Below the pieces are notes generated by a model. The model did no database searches. It saw only the letters and a list, made by a program, of their open reading frames with translations, and had not been told where the DNA came from. From NCBI GenBank assembly GCA_028565635.1, contig JAOXYB010090385.1, forward strand, positions 1 to 22,220: a stretch of DNA of 22,220 nt, written 5' to 3'. The position numbers and the translations under genes are program-made. The DNA is from Phoronis ovalis (lineage: Eukaryota > Phoronida > Phoronidae). Positions 1-8,990 of this stretch are shown here, piece after piece; position 1 is the first letter of the stretch, and every line of letters starts with the position of its first letter.

Positions 1-263
1 ATCATTGCTACTCCCGACAGCCACTATATAACAAACAAAAATAAAACAGCTGTAAATCATATACATGAGAGTGCCCAAGTATATGGTTCTTCATGTCAAA
101 TTTTTTTTACATATACCGGAAATGTTTATATTTCTAAACTCAACCGAACTTTAACTGAAGATTTTACAAATTTTTAGTTAAAGTTAAATATTCAAAATAA
201 TTTTTTTATGGGAAGGGTGGTGTGTGTGCGCGCCATCCGCGCCCGATAGTAAATCCGCCACTG
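1..263 (-). mobile_element. possible terminus of a hAT-like non-autonomous element (partial)
   Basis: The segment ends at 263 in ATCCGCCACTG, which on the minus strand reads CAGTGGCGGATTTAC. From memory, the CAGTGGCGGATC type of end is common among invertebrate hAT-family DNA transposons. The inner flank (about 217-250) is a GC-rich patch in AT-rich surroundings, as is often seen near such ends. The other terminus would lie before base 1, so neither the inverted partner nor an 8-bp target duplication (expected right after 263) can be tested here. No transposase frame is visible. This rests on one short motif only. Confidence 0.3.
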
Positions 264-942
264 TTTTTGTCATTGTAAATGCTAGTTGTTTTCTAGAAAC
301 AGCAACTTAAGCCAGCTCAAACTTTATATATGGATCTCATGCGAAGGGAGTGGCACATTCCACATTGATATCGATAATAAGCTCGTAAGAAATGTACTCC
401 TATATATTTGTATTTAATAAGTGTGTTTTATGTTGCGCCTTGCGAGAATTTATTCTTTTAAATTTCGCATCCATCAACACACATACTCAGACCTTTTGCT
501 CTGTGTGCCACGGGTGAGCTAGAGGTTACATTATCATTTTGACCCCTATTGATAGCTACATGATAAAGTGAAGCATTTTTCAAATCAATTACAACGTGTG
601 CTATCACATTTGAATCTCGCGATATTCAGAAAACATACTCACATAGGGGCGAACACTTGCACATTGATAGCGACATGATATGAGTCGATGCCGCTGGGAC
701 CATTTAACGTGCACTAATTTAACGTCTTGGGCCAGCATAATTGGGCGTGATGGGGCGTGGTGTCGTTAATAAAATGAAAATGAAGTAAACTTATGATGGA
801 AATAACCCGAGATCAGTTTCAACATATCTTTTGGGTAGTCACTATGTATCGGTTTACCTATACGCGGTATCTTTTGAAATTCACAACTGGTACACAATGT
901 TGATTAGAAATCAAACGTCGTTATCAGATGTAACAAGACCTA
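264..942. other. non-coding stretch with a short dispersed repeat
   Basis: I see no gene here. An 18-bp sequence (ATTGATAGCKACATGATA) occurs at 548-565 and 663-680 with one mismatch, and a weaker relative (ATTGATATCGATAATA) lies near 366. The CCCCTAT/ATAGGGG pair (about 543-549 and 643-649) adds a weak inverted element between the two copies. The longest frame starting with ATG (392-517, 41 codons) shows no recognisable features. Confidence 0.5.
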
Positions 943-1056
943 TATGACACACGCCAAGCAGTGTGATTTACTAGAACCTTTATGACACACGCCAAGCAGT
1001 GTGATTTACTAGAACCTTTATGACACACGCCAAGCAGTGTGATTTACTAGAAGCTT
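943..1056. repeat. tandem array, 3 x 38 bp
   Basis: Three head-to-tail copies of a 38-bp unit start at 943, 981 and 1019. The first two are identical and the third differs by one base (AGAAGCTT for AGAACCTT). Each unit contains CACAC and GTGTG separated by 8 bases, so each copy can form a small 5-bp hairpin. The near-identity implies recent duplication. There are no spacers between copies, so it is a minisatellite and not a CRISPR-type array. Confidence 0.95.
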
Positions 1057-1851
1057 TATGCTTCATTTCTCAGTAAAACAACAACAACAATAAATGTTTG
1101 TAATGCTCATTATCATTTAATCGAGTAATTTATTTCAAGAAAATTGAATATTTACTTTATTCACGTTTAAATAATAACACCTGACGTTAATACGATTCCA
1201 TGTTGTAATTCAAAAAAGATATTACAGGAGAAGCCCACAGTGTTATTATTTTGGATTTCTGTGATTTGTTACTCCACCTGTATGTAGAGTATATCGTTAT
1301 TTAAAAGAATAAGTGTAACTTCATATGTCTTGCCATTATATTACATAGTTCTATCTGTCCTCTACCATTTTATTTATATTAGTGTTCTAGGAATATAAAA
1401 CTAAGTTATTATCCATCGCGATTTAAGCACGTCTCTAGTTTCAGCACAAGCTATTTCAATAGCTTTCAAATGACTATTTTATCCGTTTTTAATCTTTCAT
1501 TATTATTTTAAAATATCCACTTTATATTTATTTCATCGATCAGGATCAAGGTGTCAGGATCTTTAATAATGTCTCAATGTCACGACTAGAGGGATATTTG
1601 TGTCGGATCAAACAATGTAATATAACAAACATTACGTAATCGTTCAAATTTTGAAAATTCAAATGCAATTTTATCAGTAACCAAACAAGTCTTGTCTATG
1701 TAAAAAGGATAATTTCAAAAACAAATGATTTTATTATATTCAATTCAATTCAAATTCACAGTTTTGACATCTGCACAAATGTGCATTACATCTTTTAGGA
1801 AAAATTTATTTAAACATCAATTCAGTAAATAGCATTTTAAATCTAATTAAA
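1057..1851. other. AT-rich non-coding stretch, nothing recognised
   Basis: I see no coding exon, RNA gene or clear repeat between the tandem array and the hairpin at 1852. Simple A/T runs and a short CAATT-type repeat near 1740 are the only structure. Confidence 0.5.
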
Positions 1852-1947
1852 AAAATCTGAATCATACATTTTAGCAATGATAGCTAGATAGCATGTCTCG
1901 AGAGAAGAACGAAAGCCATCATTGCTAAAAAACAGTATTCAGATTTT
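1852..1947. repeat. imperfect hairpin, 34-bp stem with 28-nt loop
   Basis: Two 34-base arms (about 1852-1885 and 1914-1947) are inverted copies matching at 28 of 34 positions. Most mismatches cluster as an internal loop in mid-stem. The conserved blocks are AAAATCTGAAT at the base and TTTTAGCAATGAT toward the apex. The roughly 95-nt overall size resembles an animal microRNA precursor, but an old inverted-repeat element would look the same. I do not recognise a known mature miRNA in it, and the strand is undefined from sequence alone. Confidence 0.7.
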
Positions 1948-3477
1948 GATTTAATGCCATTTGAAACATTTTAATAAAGTGAAATATGAACGCAGAATAC
2001 GGTAACCTCGGACTGTACCAACGCACTCTGAAAGTGCACGCATGTTATTAACACTTACACTCATATTTCTAATATAACTTAAATCATGTATGAAATTCTA
2101 AATATCAAAAATAAGAAGAACGTTTTGTTTTATTTTATGTACTGGAAGGAATATTATTATAACTGTTCCTATTGTTAATGTTTTTGTATGTGAAATTAGT
2201 TGTCGCTGCAGGCATAAACTTGTTAAGATTGCAATGAATAAATATAATAACATCATCAAAAGTGTGTAAATATTATGTTGAAATAATAACAATTGCATTA
2301 TTTGAAAATTATATGAAACTTGATGCAGATACGACAGAAGTGAAATTTCCCGTGAAATCGTAGATTTTTTGGAATAGATTAGTAAAAAGTACTTTCTCTG
2401 AGGGGGCTACATTTCAAAACATATTTTAGTAAATACATTTTATCTTTTGCAAATTGGTATAATTGCCGAGCGACGGTCCTCCAAATAGTAGAAATTACAA
2501 AGATGAATGTATGTATATCTTCATGTCATGTCCAATCACTATTGGCAATTTCAGCACCACAAAATTCCTCTCCCTGTTTATTGTTTGCGTTTTCGGAGAC
2601 ATAATATGTCGTTTTTCTTATTTGCGACAAAGTCATTCACTAAGCTAACACACCGTGAATACTGGCATAGAACATATATAGCATTACATGTATGTACATG
2701 TCAGCAGTATATTGGGTCAATGTTTTAAGTACACAATGTATGAACTTAGGTAAATATTGAAAAAATAGTTTCTACTATTATCGTCGTATTTGCAAATAAA
2801 TTTACTAAAAATGTTAAATCGAAATGAATAGGTTATTGTGTGTGTGCATACCACAAGGGCTGTCTTATGTTTATAATTATATCATACATGTAGCTTTGCG
2901 TGTGTGTGTGAAGTTTAACAAGATTCTAACTGGTTTTCTCTTTACCATGAGGTCGTGCGGAAAACAAAGTACCCACTTTTTAAAATTATACAAGGAAAGT
3001 TAATCTCCGACCGTATATAATTTACGTTAAATACCGCCATAATTTCAGAAAAATGCTTTACTAATTTTTATGAAATTCATATCATTGTTCATTGCGAAAT
3101 CTATGTCCTGTCGCATATCTACTTCTGACAAATATTCACGATAAGCCTTGTACATGTGTTTTATTTGGATTTTATTTCGCCATTGCAAAGGCTCATGAGA
3201 GATTTGAATAGCTATAAATAAGAATGTATTAAATCTGCCCGCCAGCTGGGACAAACATATTTCATGAAATGTTTTATCCTTATTTTTTTTCTAACATAGT
3301 GAAATTGTTTTTTAATCCATGTAAAACATTCTACCTGAAATAAACGTAACGTAGTCTATCCTAACGTACTCAGATATCTTTTACATTACATGCCCCCAGG
3401 CCACCTGCTGGCTTTCTGCCAAGTTGTCCATTATCATGGCGTACGTTGCTCTGATTGGAGAGACGGTTGTCGTGCAT
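1948..3477. other. non-coding stretch upstream of the first recognised exon
   Basis: This stretch should hold upstream introns or exons of the C1QTNF12-like gene if they are close, but I found no exon with a start codon, a clean hydrophobic signal sequence and a good GT donor. The small open frames around 2463-2728 look like chance. A GT-rich run lies near 2897-2912, and a GC-richer patch at about 3390-3475 has no convincing splice sites. Confidence 0.45.
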
Positions 3478-3585
3478 TTTTATTAACTTTCATACTTATC
3501 TATTTTCATTCTAACACTCTAGATTGCACCATTTTATTAACTTTGTATTTTATCTATTTTTATTCTAACATTCTAAATTGTTACA
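3478..3585 (+). repeat. imperfect 54-bp tandem duplication at an intron 3' end
   Basis: Two adjacent 54-base copies (3478-3531 and 3532-3585) agree at about 43 of 54 positions. Each carries TTATTAAC, TATCTATTT and a branch-point-like TTCTAAC. The first copy has an AG at 3521-3522 (CTAACACTCTAG), where the second copy has AA. The acceptor actually inferred for the next exon (TTTTTTATAG, ending 3595) lies just beyond the second copy. Confidence 0.8.
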
Positions 3586-3595
3586 TTTTTTATAG

Positions 3596-3700
3596 GATGA
3601 TGATGCTCCTGTTGATCCAGCAGGAAGTTGGCTACGATTTGTGAGTCGTTCAGATAATAAACCGCCAAAGAAGAAAACAAAAGTATCTAAAAATACACTC
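3596..3700 (+). CDS. C1QTNF12: C1QTNF12-like, first recognised exon (N-terminal linker)
   Basis: This exon has 35 codons in phase 0. The acceptor is TTTTTTATAG at 3586-3595 and the donor GTAAGT at 3701. It encodes an acidic start (DDD), the family motif [11 protein letters not shown], and a lysine-rich tail [11 protein letters not shown]. In vertebrate adipolin a furin-type cleavage occurs in the corresponding basic region. Here the run is basic but has no strict RxxR site. There is no in-frame start codon, so at least one coding exon precedes it. Confidence 0.88.
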
Positions 3701-6700
3701 GTAAGTTAAAAAATAGCTACACGGCAGCTGTAACTTTGCATTTTCTCAACTTTCTGACAATATCCCAGAATTGAAATGTTTTTGTTGGCTGAACTTGCTT
3801 GCTAAGTATTTCTTTGTTTACATGTGTAACTAGGGTACAAATGGCAATGTAACTAAATTCGACGTGTAATCTTCATACTTGTGCCTAATTAACGTACAAT
3901 ATGTCATTTTTTTAAATCGTAAATGGTGATATCCCTAATTACATCCTGCATTAGTGACCGTATCATGCCTGGCATACACACATCAGGTTCATTCATCAAT
4001 TGTGTAGCCGACCTTTCACCTATATAGTCAAGATGAAAATAGACACTCTGAATATTAGTGATTGCGGATTGCTAACTTGTAGTACCTTGTTAATGATTTG
4101 ATCATTGTAGCAAAAATGTGCCAAGAGTTTTTATGCACATAAATCATACCATTTTCATTAAAAAATGTTAATTGACTACCATGCACAATGCCAATTATTA
4201 AGACGCGACTAACGTCGTTTTTCATTTTTTTTATAGTCTGGGTTGCCTGGACCTCAAGGCCCACCTGGCCCACAAGGACCACCAGGTCCCCCCGGGGCAC
4301 AGATCACTAAAGAAGTGCTAATGGCGGAATTTCGAGAAATGGTGAATGAAGCTGCAGAAAGAAGAGCAGACAGATTATTAGCAGTTAGGGTAAGGAATTA
4401 AAGAAACGGTCACGACACGGCCATTTTAAACCTTTGCAAACCCCAGCTGCAAATAGAAAAGTTGCTGATATGTACCATGTTTTAAGCAGTTAGTGAGGGA
4501 GCGTTATGCAAACGCATGAACAGAAACCGGCGGTTTGGTGACCAACACCACTTTCGCACCATTTTGCGAAACGATAGATTTTTAGAAATATTTTAAATTC
4601 CATCAAAGCTTGAAAGTAAGATATTTTTTTTAATTAGCAAACCAATGCTAACAATACGCGTACGGATTCAAAAAAATATATTATCGAGATATCACGAACT
4701 ATCTATAGCGCGACTCTCCAAGGAAATGCGCCTGACCAACATGCCAGTGTATTGTTCAATTCCTTCTTTACTGTTTTCTGCATGTAAAGAATCATTTTCT
4801 GCTGTGGCTGTTAGCTGATCTGAGGAATCATTCTCCTACGTGTTTTTCCCTGCAGAGATAGATGTAATCTCTTTACATAAAAATACGTAGCACACAGTAA
4901 TTGTTCTGCTGCGCGTAATACAAAATACTAGTTTGTGACGGTGTGTAATAACACTCCCCAGATCATATTTGTCTGAGTGTCACAAACCAGTATTTAGTAG
5001 CAGAACACAAATAATAACTCATCAGAAATCTACTGTTATATATAATAATGTCCTATTATGTTCTAAATAACGTTTCAGTGTCCCGGGTGTCCACAGCGTC
5101 CCAAAAATGAGACTAATGATGGTTTATTTGTATCTTTTCCGTGGGATGATGAACTAACTATTGTCCCTAAAATAAGAGCTGGCTTCCATTCAAGAGTGCG
5201 TGGAAATGTAATAGTGTCAAGAAAGACCTTTTTGGAACTAAAAAACTTTCAGATGGTAAGTAACCCAAGTAAAATAAGATCTAAGATACTGTCCATGTAT
5301 CCTGAAGTACTACTTGTATGTCTACGCTAAATTTTCTGCGGCTAAGTGGTCGAATGCAGAATGAAATGGTGATAGAATGAATCACATAATTCGATTTTTC
5401 AAGTCATTACTAATCCCATTACATTGTAGTTACAAATAACGTGAATACGTGCACATTTTCTTTCCTAGGAACTGATATTTTCAGTTATATTTTATTTTCA
5501 GCCGTTCGGAGGTGGCGCATTTCAGAGAGGAAATGTTTTCAATCCCAAAGAAGGACGTTTTACTGCGCCGATTGAAGGCATCTATCAATTTTCGGTAGCT
5601 ATGCATGTTGCCCACGAGGGGGGGCGATGGAGTAGGAGGAGAAGACTAAAAGGTCGTGACAAGTTAAGAGTACTCATATGCATCAATTCACTGTGCCAAA
5701 GACATACGTAAGTATATAAAGAGCATTTTAATTTAATAGATAGAAAACAAAAGTTCTTGGTTTCTCAGACCATTTCTGTTTTCACTACTTAATACGCAAA
5801 GATAAAATGTACATTTCGAAAATAATGCATGCGCAGGGTACTTGTTGAATGACGGTGGGACTAATTTTCATTGTTTTAGTATCTTGTACTGTATACGTAC
5901 TGTTTCATAACGAGGCAGGCCTGTTTAAAAAACTTGATAACCATATCATGAGTGAACGAAAAATTGCGTGTAAACCATAATTTTTTTAGCGATCGGACGC
6001 GTTACATATAATGTGAGTATGTTTTTAGCAACATAAAGATAAGTAAGGTTTAGTATAACAATTGTACGTATACGTTTGTGAGGGGGATATTTTTACAATC
6101 AGTTGGAGATTCATACAAGAGATTAATTTTGGCAATTTCCTCGGTGGCGGATCTAGGCTATTTTGAAAGCGATATTTTTTTTCGAATAAAGGATCATTCA
6201 TTCACACAAGATGTAAGCTAACAAGCATTTTGATGTACGTTTGCAGAGATGCCCACCAATGCTGACTAATGACAACAATTTGACAATAGCAAACTGCCTA
6301 CTTATTATCTTACATATAATCATGTAAAATGTTTCAGTTAAAACAGGATCTCGAAAAACAATCGTTATGTTTTTAAAAATAAAACGAAGTTCGCAAAATA
6401 GCTCACTTATTGGCATGGGATAACTATAAATAATGGCAAATCACATACTTCATTTGTATATACCCATTGTAAATAAAGCCACATTAGATGTTTTATATGA
6501 ACGTAAATAAGAAAATATTACATTGATTGATATAATTATGCAATTCCATAGACTTCACAAGTTGCATTTATCATAGATTTTCTAATTTTTTTTAGGTAAA
6601 ACTGGGTGAAACATTTAACCTTGAGTTACGCGAGTCTAATAGTATCTTAAAATATCACAATAAGCGCACTTGTGATCTTTACATGCTGTATGGTTAATTA

Positions 6701-7575
6701 GTAATCTTATGGTTGTAGGTCGTTGGCATTTACCTCAGGACTAGAAAGCAATAGCAAGACATTTACTGTGCATGTCAGCGGTTTATTGCATTTAGAGGTA
6801 AGCTCTTGTTTACATTTTAGCAAGTTTTTTCTTTAAAAAGTCGTGACAACGAAATATGATATTATAACATTTGAAAGTAAAAAATGTCAATTTATTACCA
6901 TTTACATCTGTCAATGAAAGTTCGTATTGTTACGTGAATATAATCGCAAAAGAAATGAACATGACAGTCTCAATAATTTATTTTGCATAATTAGCTACAG
7001 TTTTGTAACAGACATTTACTTTACATGATCTTGAAGTATACCTGTTGCGTTCAAGATTTAAATACCTGCTGAGTCATTTTAGAATAGTTAACGATAATGT
7101 AAGTAAATGCAAGAAAACTGCATCAAATGTTGACTAAATATATAAATAAAATTCAATGAATACTGAGCAAATGCTTTTCAAGATATCATCATGTGACATT
7201 TTCGACTAATCAGCGATGGTAGCCAGTGGAGGCGGGAAAGTAACGGTCTGTGTGAAAATGCCATCTTATGAAGATGCATTATACTTATAAATACGGTAGT
7301 GGCCAGATAGTATCAGCTCTCCGTCTTTCTGGAAACTTAGCTTGGTCGAGATAAATACAATGGCCAGCAGTGATACAGATATCTTGATCGCGGTCGTTTC
7401 TTCCATACACTCTATTTGAACTACTAGTATCCAGATCTGTATGACTATCCATAAGAATGTTTTGTTGTTTTTACAGGCTGGCCAGTATACATCGATATAC
7501 GTCGACAACGGTTCACGAATACCTATAACAATACAGGGCGGTTCAGACTTTACAGGAATTCTGTCTGGTGTATAG
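3596..7575 (+). CDS. C1QTNF12: C1QTNF12 (adipolin)/erythroferrone-like secreted C1q-family protein, 5' end missing
   Basis: Six exons join as 3596-3700, 4237-4389, 5079-5255, 5502-5707, 6719-6797 and 7477-7575, giving 272 residues and a TAG stop. All five introns are GT-AG with GTAAGN donors and stay in frame. Order of parts in this partial protein: a W-L-x-F-V motif near residue 12, a basic KKKTK patch near 25-29, about six Gly-X-Y triplets (37-55), a helical [14 protein letters not shown] segment, a CPGCP cysteine pair (87-91), then a C1q/TNF-like globular domain to the end. Within that domain, [22 protein letters not shown] and [13 protein letters not shown] match what I recall of vertebrate C1QTNF12 closely. 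In vertebrates this is a secreted, oligomeric, insulin-sensitising hormone; erythroferrone is its close paralogue. An invertebrate role is not known from this sequence. The oddity is an RRRR cluster (190-193) inside the globular domain. The signal-peptide exon is not located. Family assignment is firm; orthology to one vertebrate paralogue is inferred. Confidence 0.92.
4237..4389 (+). CDS. C1QTNF12: C1QTNF12-like, collagen-stalk exon
   Basis: This exon has 51 codons in phase 0, with acceptor TTTTATAG and donor GTAAGG at 4390. It encodes a short collagen-like run ([18 protein letters not shown]) followed by [28 protein letters not shown] in helical style. The helical part parallels the segment after the collagen stub in vertebrate C1QTNF12. 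The collagen run is longer than the two or three triplets I recall in the human protein. Confidence 0.93.
4903..5006. repeat. inverted repeat inside an intron of the C1QTNF12-like gene
   Basis: GTTCTGCT (4903-4910) plus AAATACTAGTTTGTGAC (4923-4939) are mirrored by GTCACAAACCAGTATTT (4979-4995) and AGCAGAAC (4999-5006). The left arm has about 9 extra bases. The pattern fits a small degenerate foldback or MITE remnant that ends about 70 bases before the next acceptor. Confidence 0.75.
5079..5255 (+). CDS. C1QTNF12: C1QTNF12-like, cysteine-pair and C1q-domain start exon
   Basis: This exon has 59 codons in phase 0, with acceptor CGTTTCAG and donor GTAAGT at 5256. It begins with CPGCP, a likely inter-chain disulfide region that parallels a Cys pair in erythroferrone. 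It contains one N-glycosylation sequon (NET) and an acidic stretch PWDDE, then enters the C1q-like fold with [12 protein letters not shown]. Confidence 0.9.
5502..5707 (+). CDS. C1QTNF12: C1QTNF12-like, C1q core exon with Arg cluster
   Basis: This exon has 68 codons plus 2 bases (next intron in phase 2), with acceptor TTTATTTTCAG and donor GTAAGT at 5708. It includes [19 protein letters not shown], the β-strand signature typical of C1q/CTRP domains, and [11 protein letters not shown] with the family's two cysteines. A basic loop ([22 protein letters not shown] codons at 5634-5645) separates the two. Confidence 0.95.
5708..6718 (+). other. largest intron of the C1QTNF12-like gene (1,011 bp)
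   Basis: This intron is bounded by GTAAGT and TTGTAG. It holds no exon I can support. A GGTGGCGGATCTAGGC motif at 6143-6158 resembles a hAT-type terminus but has no partner in the intron. The minus-strand open frame 6198-6416 lacks any recognisable feature. Confidence 0.6.
6719..6797 (+). CDS. C1QTNF12: C1QTNF12-like, C1q strand exon
   Basis: This exon is 79 bases long. Its first base completes a Thr codon (AC|G) carried over from the previous exon, and 26 codons follow. Acceptor is GGTTGTAG, donor GTAAGC at 6798. It encodes [19 protein letters not shown] and then SGLLHLE, close to the vertebrate SGLESNSRVFTLQV stretch as I recall it. Confidence 0.93.
6798..7476 (+). other. last intron of the C1QTNF12-like gene (679 bp)
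   Basis: This intron is bounded by GTAAGC and TTTTTACAG. Only a small perfect hairpin (CATCTT/AAGATG, 7262-7276) stands out. The 129-codon minus-strand frame overlapping its 3' half and the terminal exon runs antisense to conserved coding sequence and shows no family features. Confidence 0.6.
7477..7575 (+). CDS. C1QTNF12: C1QTNF12-like, terminal coding exon
   Basis: This exon has 32 codons and a TAG stop (7573-7575), with acceptor TTTTTACAG. It encodes [20 protein letters not shown], the last C1q strands, and ends [12 protein letters not shown]. The ending is at the same distance from the DNGS motif as in vertebrate relatives, so the C terminus is complete. Confidence 0.95.
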   Translation, partial: AGQYTSIYVDNGSRIPITIQGGSDFTGILSGV

Positions 7576-7600
7576 TACAGACGGTGGTGCATATTTCTTA

Positions 7601-7606
7601 AATAAA
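7601..7606 (+). terminator. polyadenylation signal AATAAA for the C1QTNF12-like gene
   Basis: A canonical AATAAA lies 25 bases past the stop codon, with a T/G-rich patch (about 7625-7640) downstream. It implies a very short 3' UTR. Other AATAAA copies further downstream could be alternative sites. Confidence 0.6.
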
Positions 7607-7879
7607 AGCTAGCGTAAACTGCCTTCGCTGTTAGGTGTACGAAATGATGGAACATTTTATTTGTAATATATCTTTATCTATATTATGTAAAACGACAACT
7701 TGCCTCATCTCTTGGATTAGTACAATTCAGAAAGGACGGGATAATACTAATGCAGCAAAAACTATATCACGGATATATTGAACAATTGTTATCATATCAA
7801 GTAAATGCAAAATGTTGCAATATATTTCGTACAATTATTTTAATAATGGAAATACTTGCCATTTACATACCTGTCTATC

Positions 7880-8128
7880 AATCGTATACATGAACCGTCA
7901 TTCCTCGTGTACGCACACTTTTGCTGCCACATTTCCGTGTATTCGGGCCACAGTTTCTATGCACTGGCACATTTTGCTTGTACAACGAGCAATTGTTTTC
8001 TGTAGGTTCATGTGTCAGGAAATCTGTCTAAATATGCGTGTATGTGGAAAAGTGGTTCGAAAACACGGAAATGTGGCAGGAAAATTGTGAGTGAAAAAAG
8101 GAATGACGGTTCGTGTATTTATACGATT
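7880..8128. mobile_element. palindromic foldback / MITE-like element, 249 bp
   Basis: The two ends are inverted copies over about 65-70 bases. Left 7880-7945 and the reverse complement of right 8058-8128 share AATCGTAT, GAACCGTCATTCC, CTGCCACATTTCCGTGT and TTCG, with a 4-bp indel and a more diverged block between them. The apex (7974-7992) is itself a small hairpin, TTGCTTGT-ACA-ACGAGCAA. No transposase is encoded. The 92-codon open frame over this region is a by-product of the repeat. It lies about 300 bases past the C1QTNF12-like stop codon. The superfamily is unresolved because no clear target duplication is visible. Confidence 0.8.
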
Positions 8129-8769
8129 ACGTTAAGATTGATACTGAAATACAAATAACTTGTTAAATGGATGTACACGTATTGTGCAAGACTATATTTT
8201 AAAAGGTTATCTAGTACACTACCAAATAGTACATATATCCACGGGTTAATTTTTACAAATTAATAAAAAAAATATGGACAGGAATTTATAAAGACAGAAA
8301 CACAAATTTAGCATAAATAATTTTTGAAAAATGCAGCGGATCAGTTGTTTCTTGCTGTATTATTGTATATAGAAATTTGTGATTTTATACATGTATTATT
8401 ACTGTTTATTATATAAATAATATGTAATTAGCGTTCATTTCTTAATATTTCTAAGTTATTTTTCAATGTAATGAAAATTGATGTGGAAATCTGACACGTT
8501 AAATTTGAGCCAAAAGTGTTTAAGAAATGAAATCTCGTTGGTTTTAAGGATAAATATATACTCCAGCTTTAAAATGCTGTTCAAGGCAAGGAGAAACTAT
8601 ATAAGGAAAAAATTACCGTTCGTAAAATGACACATAGACCTCATACAACGACTATTTATAGATTTAACAATCTGTTTCACATGTTTTCTTGCTGATCAAA
8701 GATTGATTGGCTTTTATGGCGTAGGATGAAACTGCTTTGATTTCTGAGTCTTCCACCAGGTTGACTTCA
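8129..8769. other. AT-rich intergenic stretch, nothing recognised
   Basis: No gene, RNA or repeat was recognised. Several AATAAA/ATTAAA-like hexamers occur, as expected in such AT-rich DNA. Confidence 0.5.
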
Positions 8770-8932
8770 GTCAGTTATATCAAAACACGCGTCTGATGTC
8801 ACTTTAAACCAGCACAAAAAATCAACTATAGGCTAGAGACACAATCATCTGTCAGTTATATCAAAACACGCGTCTGATGTCACTTTAAACCAGCACAAAA
8901 AAATCAACTATAGGCTAGAGACACCATCATCT
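8770..8932. repeat. tandem duplication, 2 x 81/82 bp
   Basis: Copy one is 8770-8850 and copy two is 8851-8932. They differ only by one extra A in a poly-A run and one A-to-C change (ACAATCATCT versus ACCATCATCT), so the duplication is recent. The unit begins GTCAGTTATATC and contains ACACGCGTCTGATGTCAC. It is non-coding. Confidence 0.95.
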
Positions 8933-8968
8933 GGAATTGTTAAAATAAGAGTTAATATAACCATTCTG

Positions 8969-8990
8969 AAAATAGTTTTGAAACTATTTT
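8969..8990. repeat. perfect 10-bp inverted repeat with 2-nt centre
   Basis: AAAATAGTTT (8969-8978), TG, then AAACTATTTT (8981-8990). It is AT-rich and possibly just a chance or slippage palindrome. No T-tract terminator logic applies in this eukaryotic context. Confidence 0.8.

Noticed and set aside
943-1056. CRISPR-like direct repeats
   Set aside because: The 38-bp units abut each other without spacers, and the context is eukaryotic.
1948-3477. Signal-peptide exon of the C1QTNF12-like gene
   Set aside because: No candidate combined a start codon, an uncharged hydrophobic core and a good donor; the 392-517 and 2463-2728 frames failed on these points.
3390-3644. 84-codon ORF overlapping the first recognised exon
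   Set aside because: It uses a different frame from the conserved GSWLRFV coding exon and crosses the acceptor and the tandem duplication.
7266-7655. 129-codon minus-strand ORF
   Set aside because: It runs antisense across the conserved terminal exon of the C1QTNF12-like gene and shows no protein features.
8050-8062. tRNA/SINE B-box-like GGTTCGA (also near 11762)
   Set aside because: There is no A-box at the right spacing and no cloverleaf; both lie within foldback elements.
7812-8090. 92-codon plus-strand ORF
   Set aside because: It lies mostly within the palindromic element; its reading frame is a by-product of the inverted repeat.
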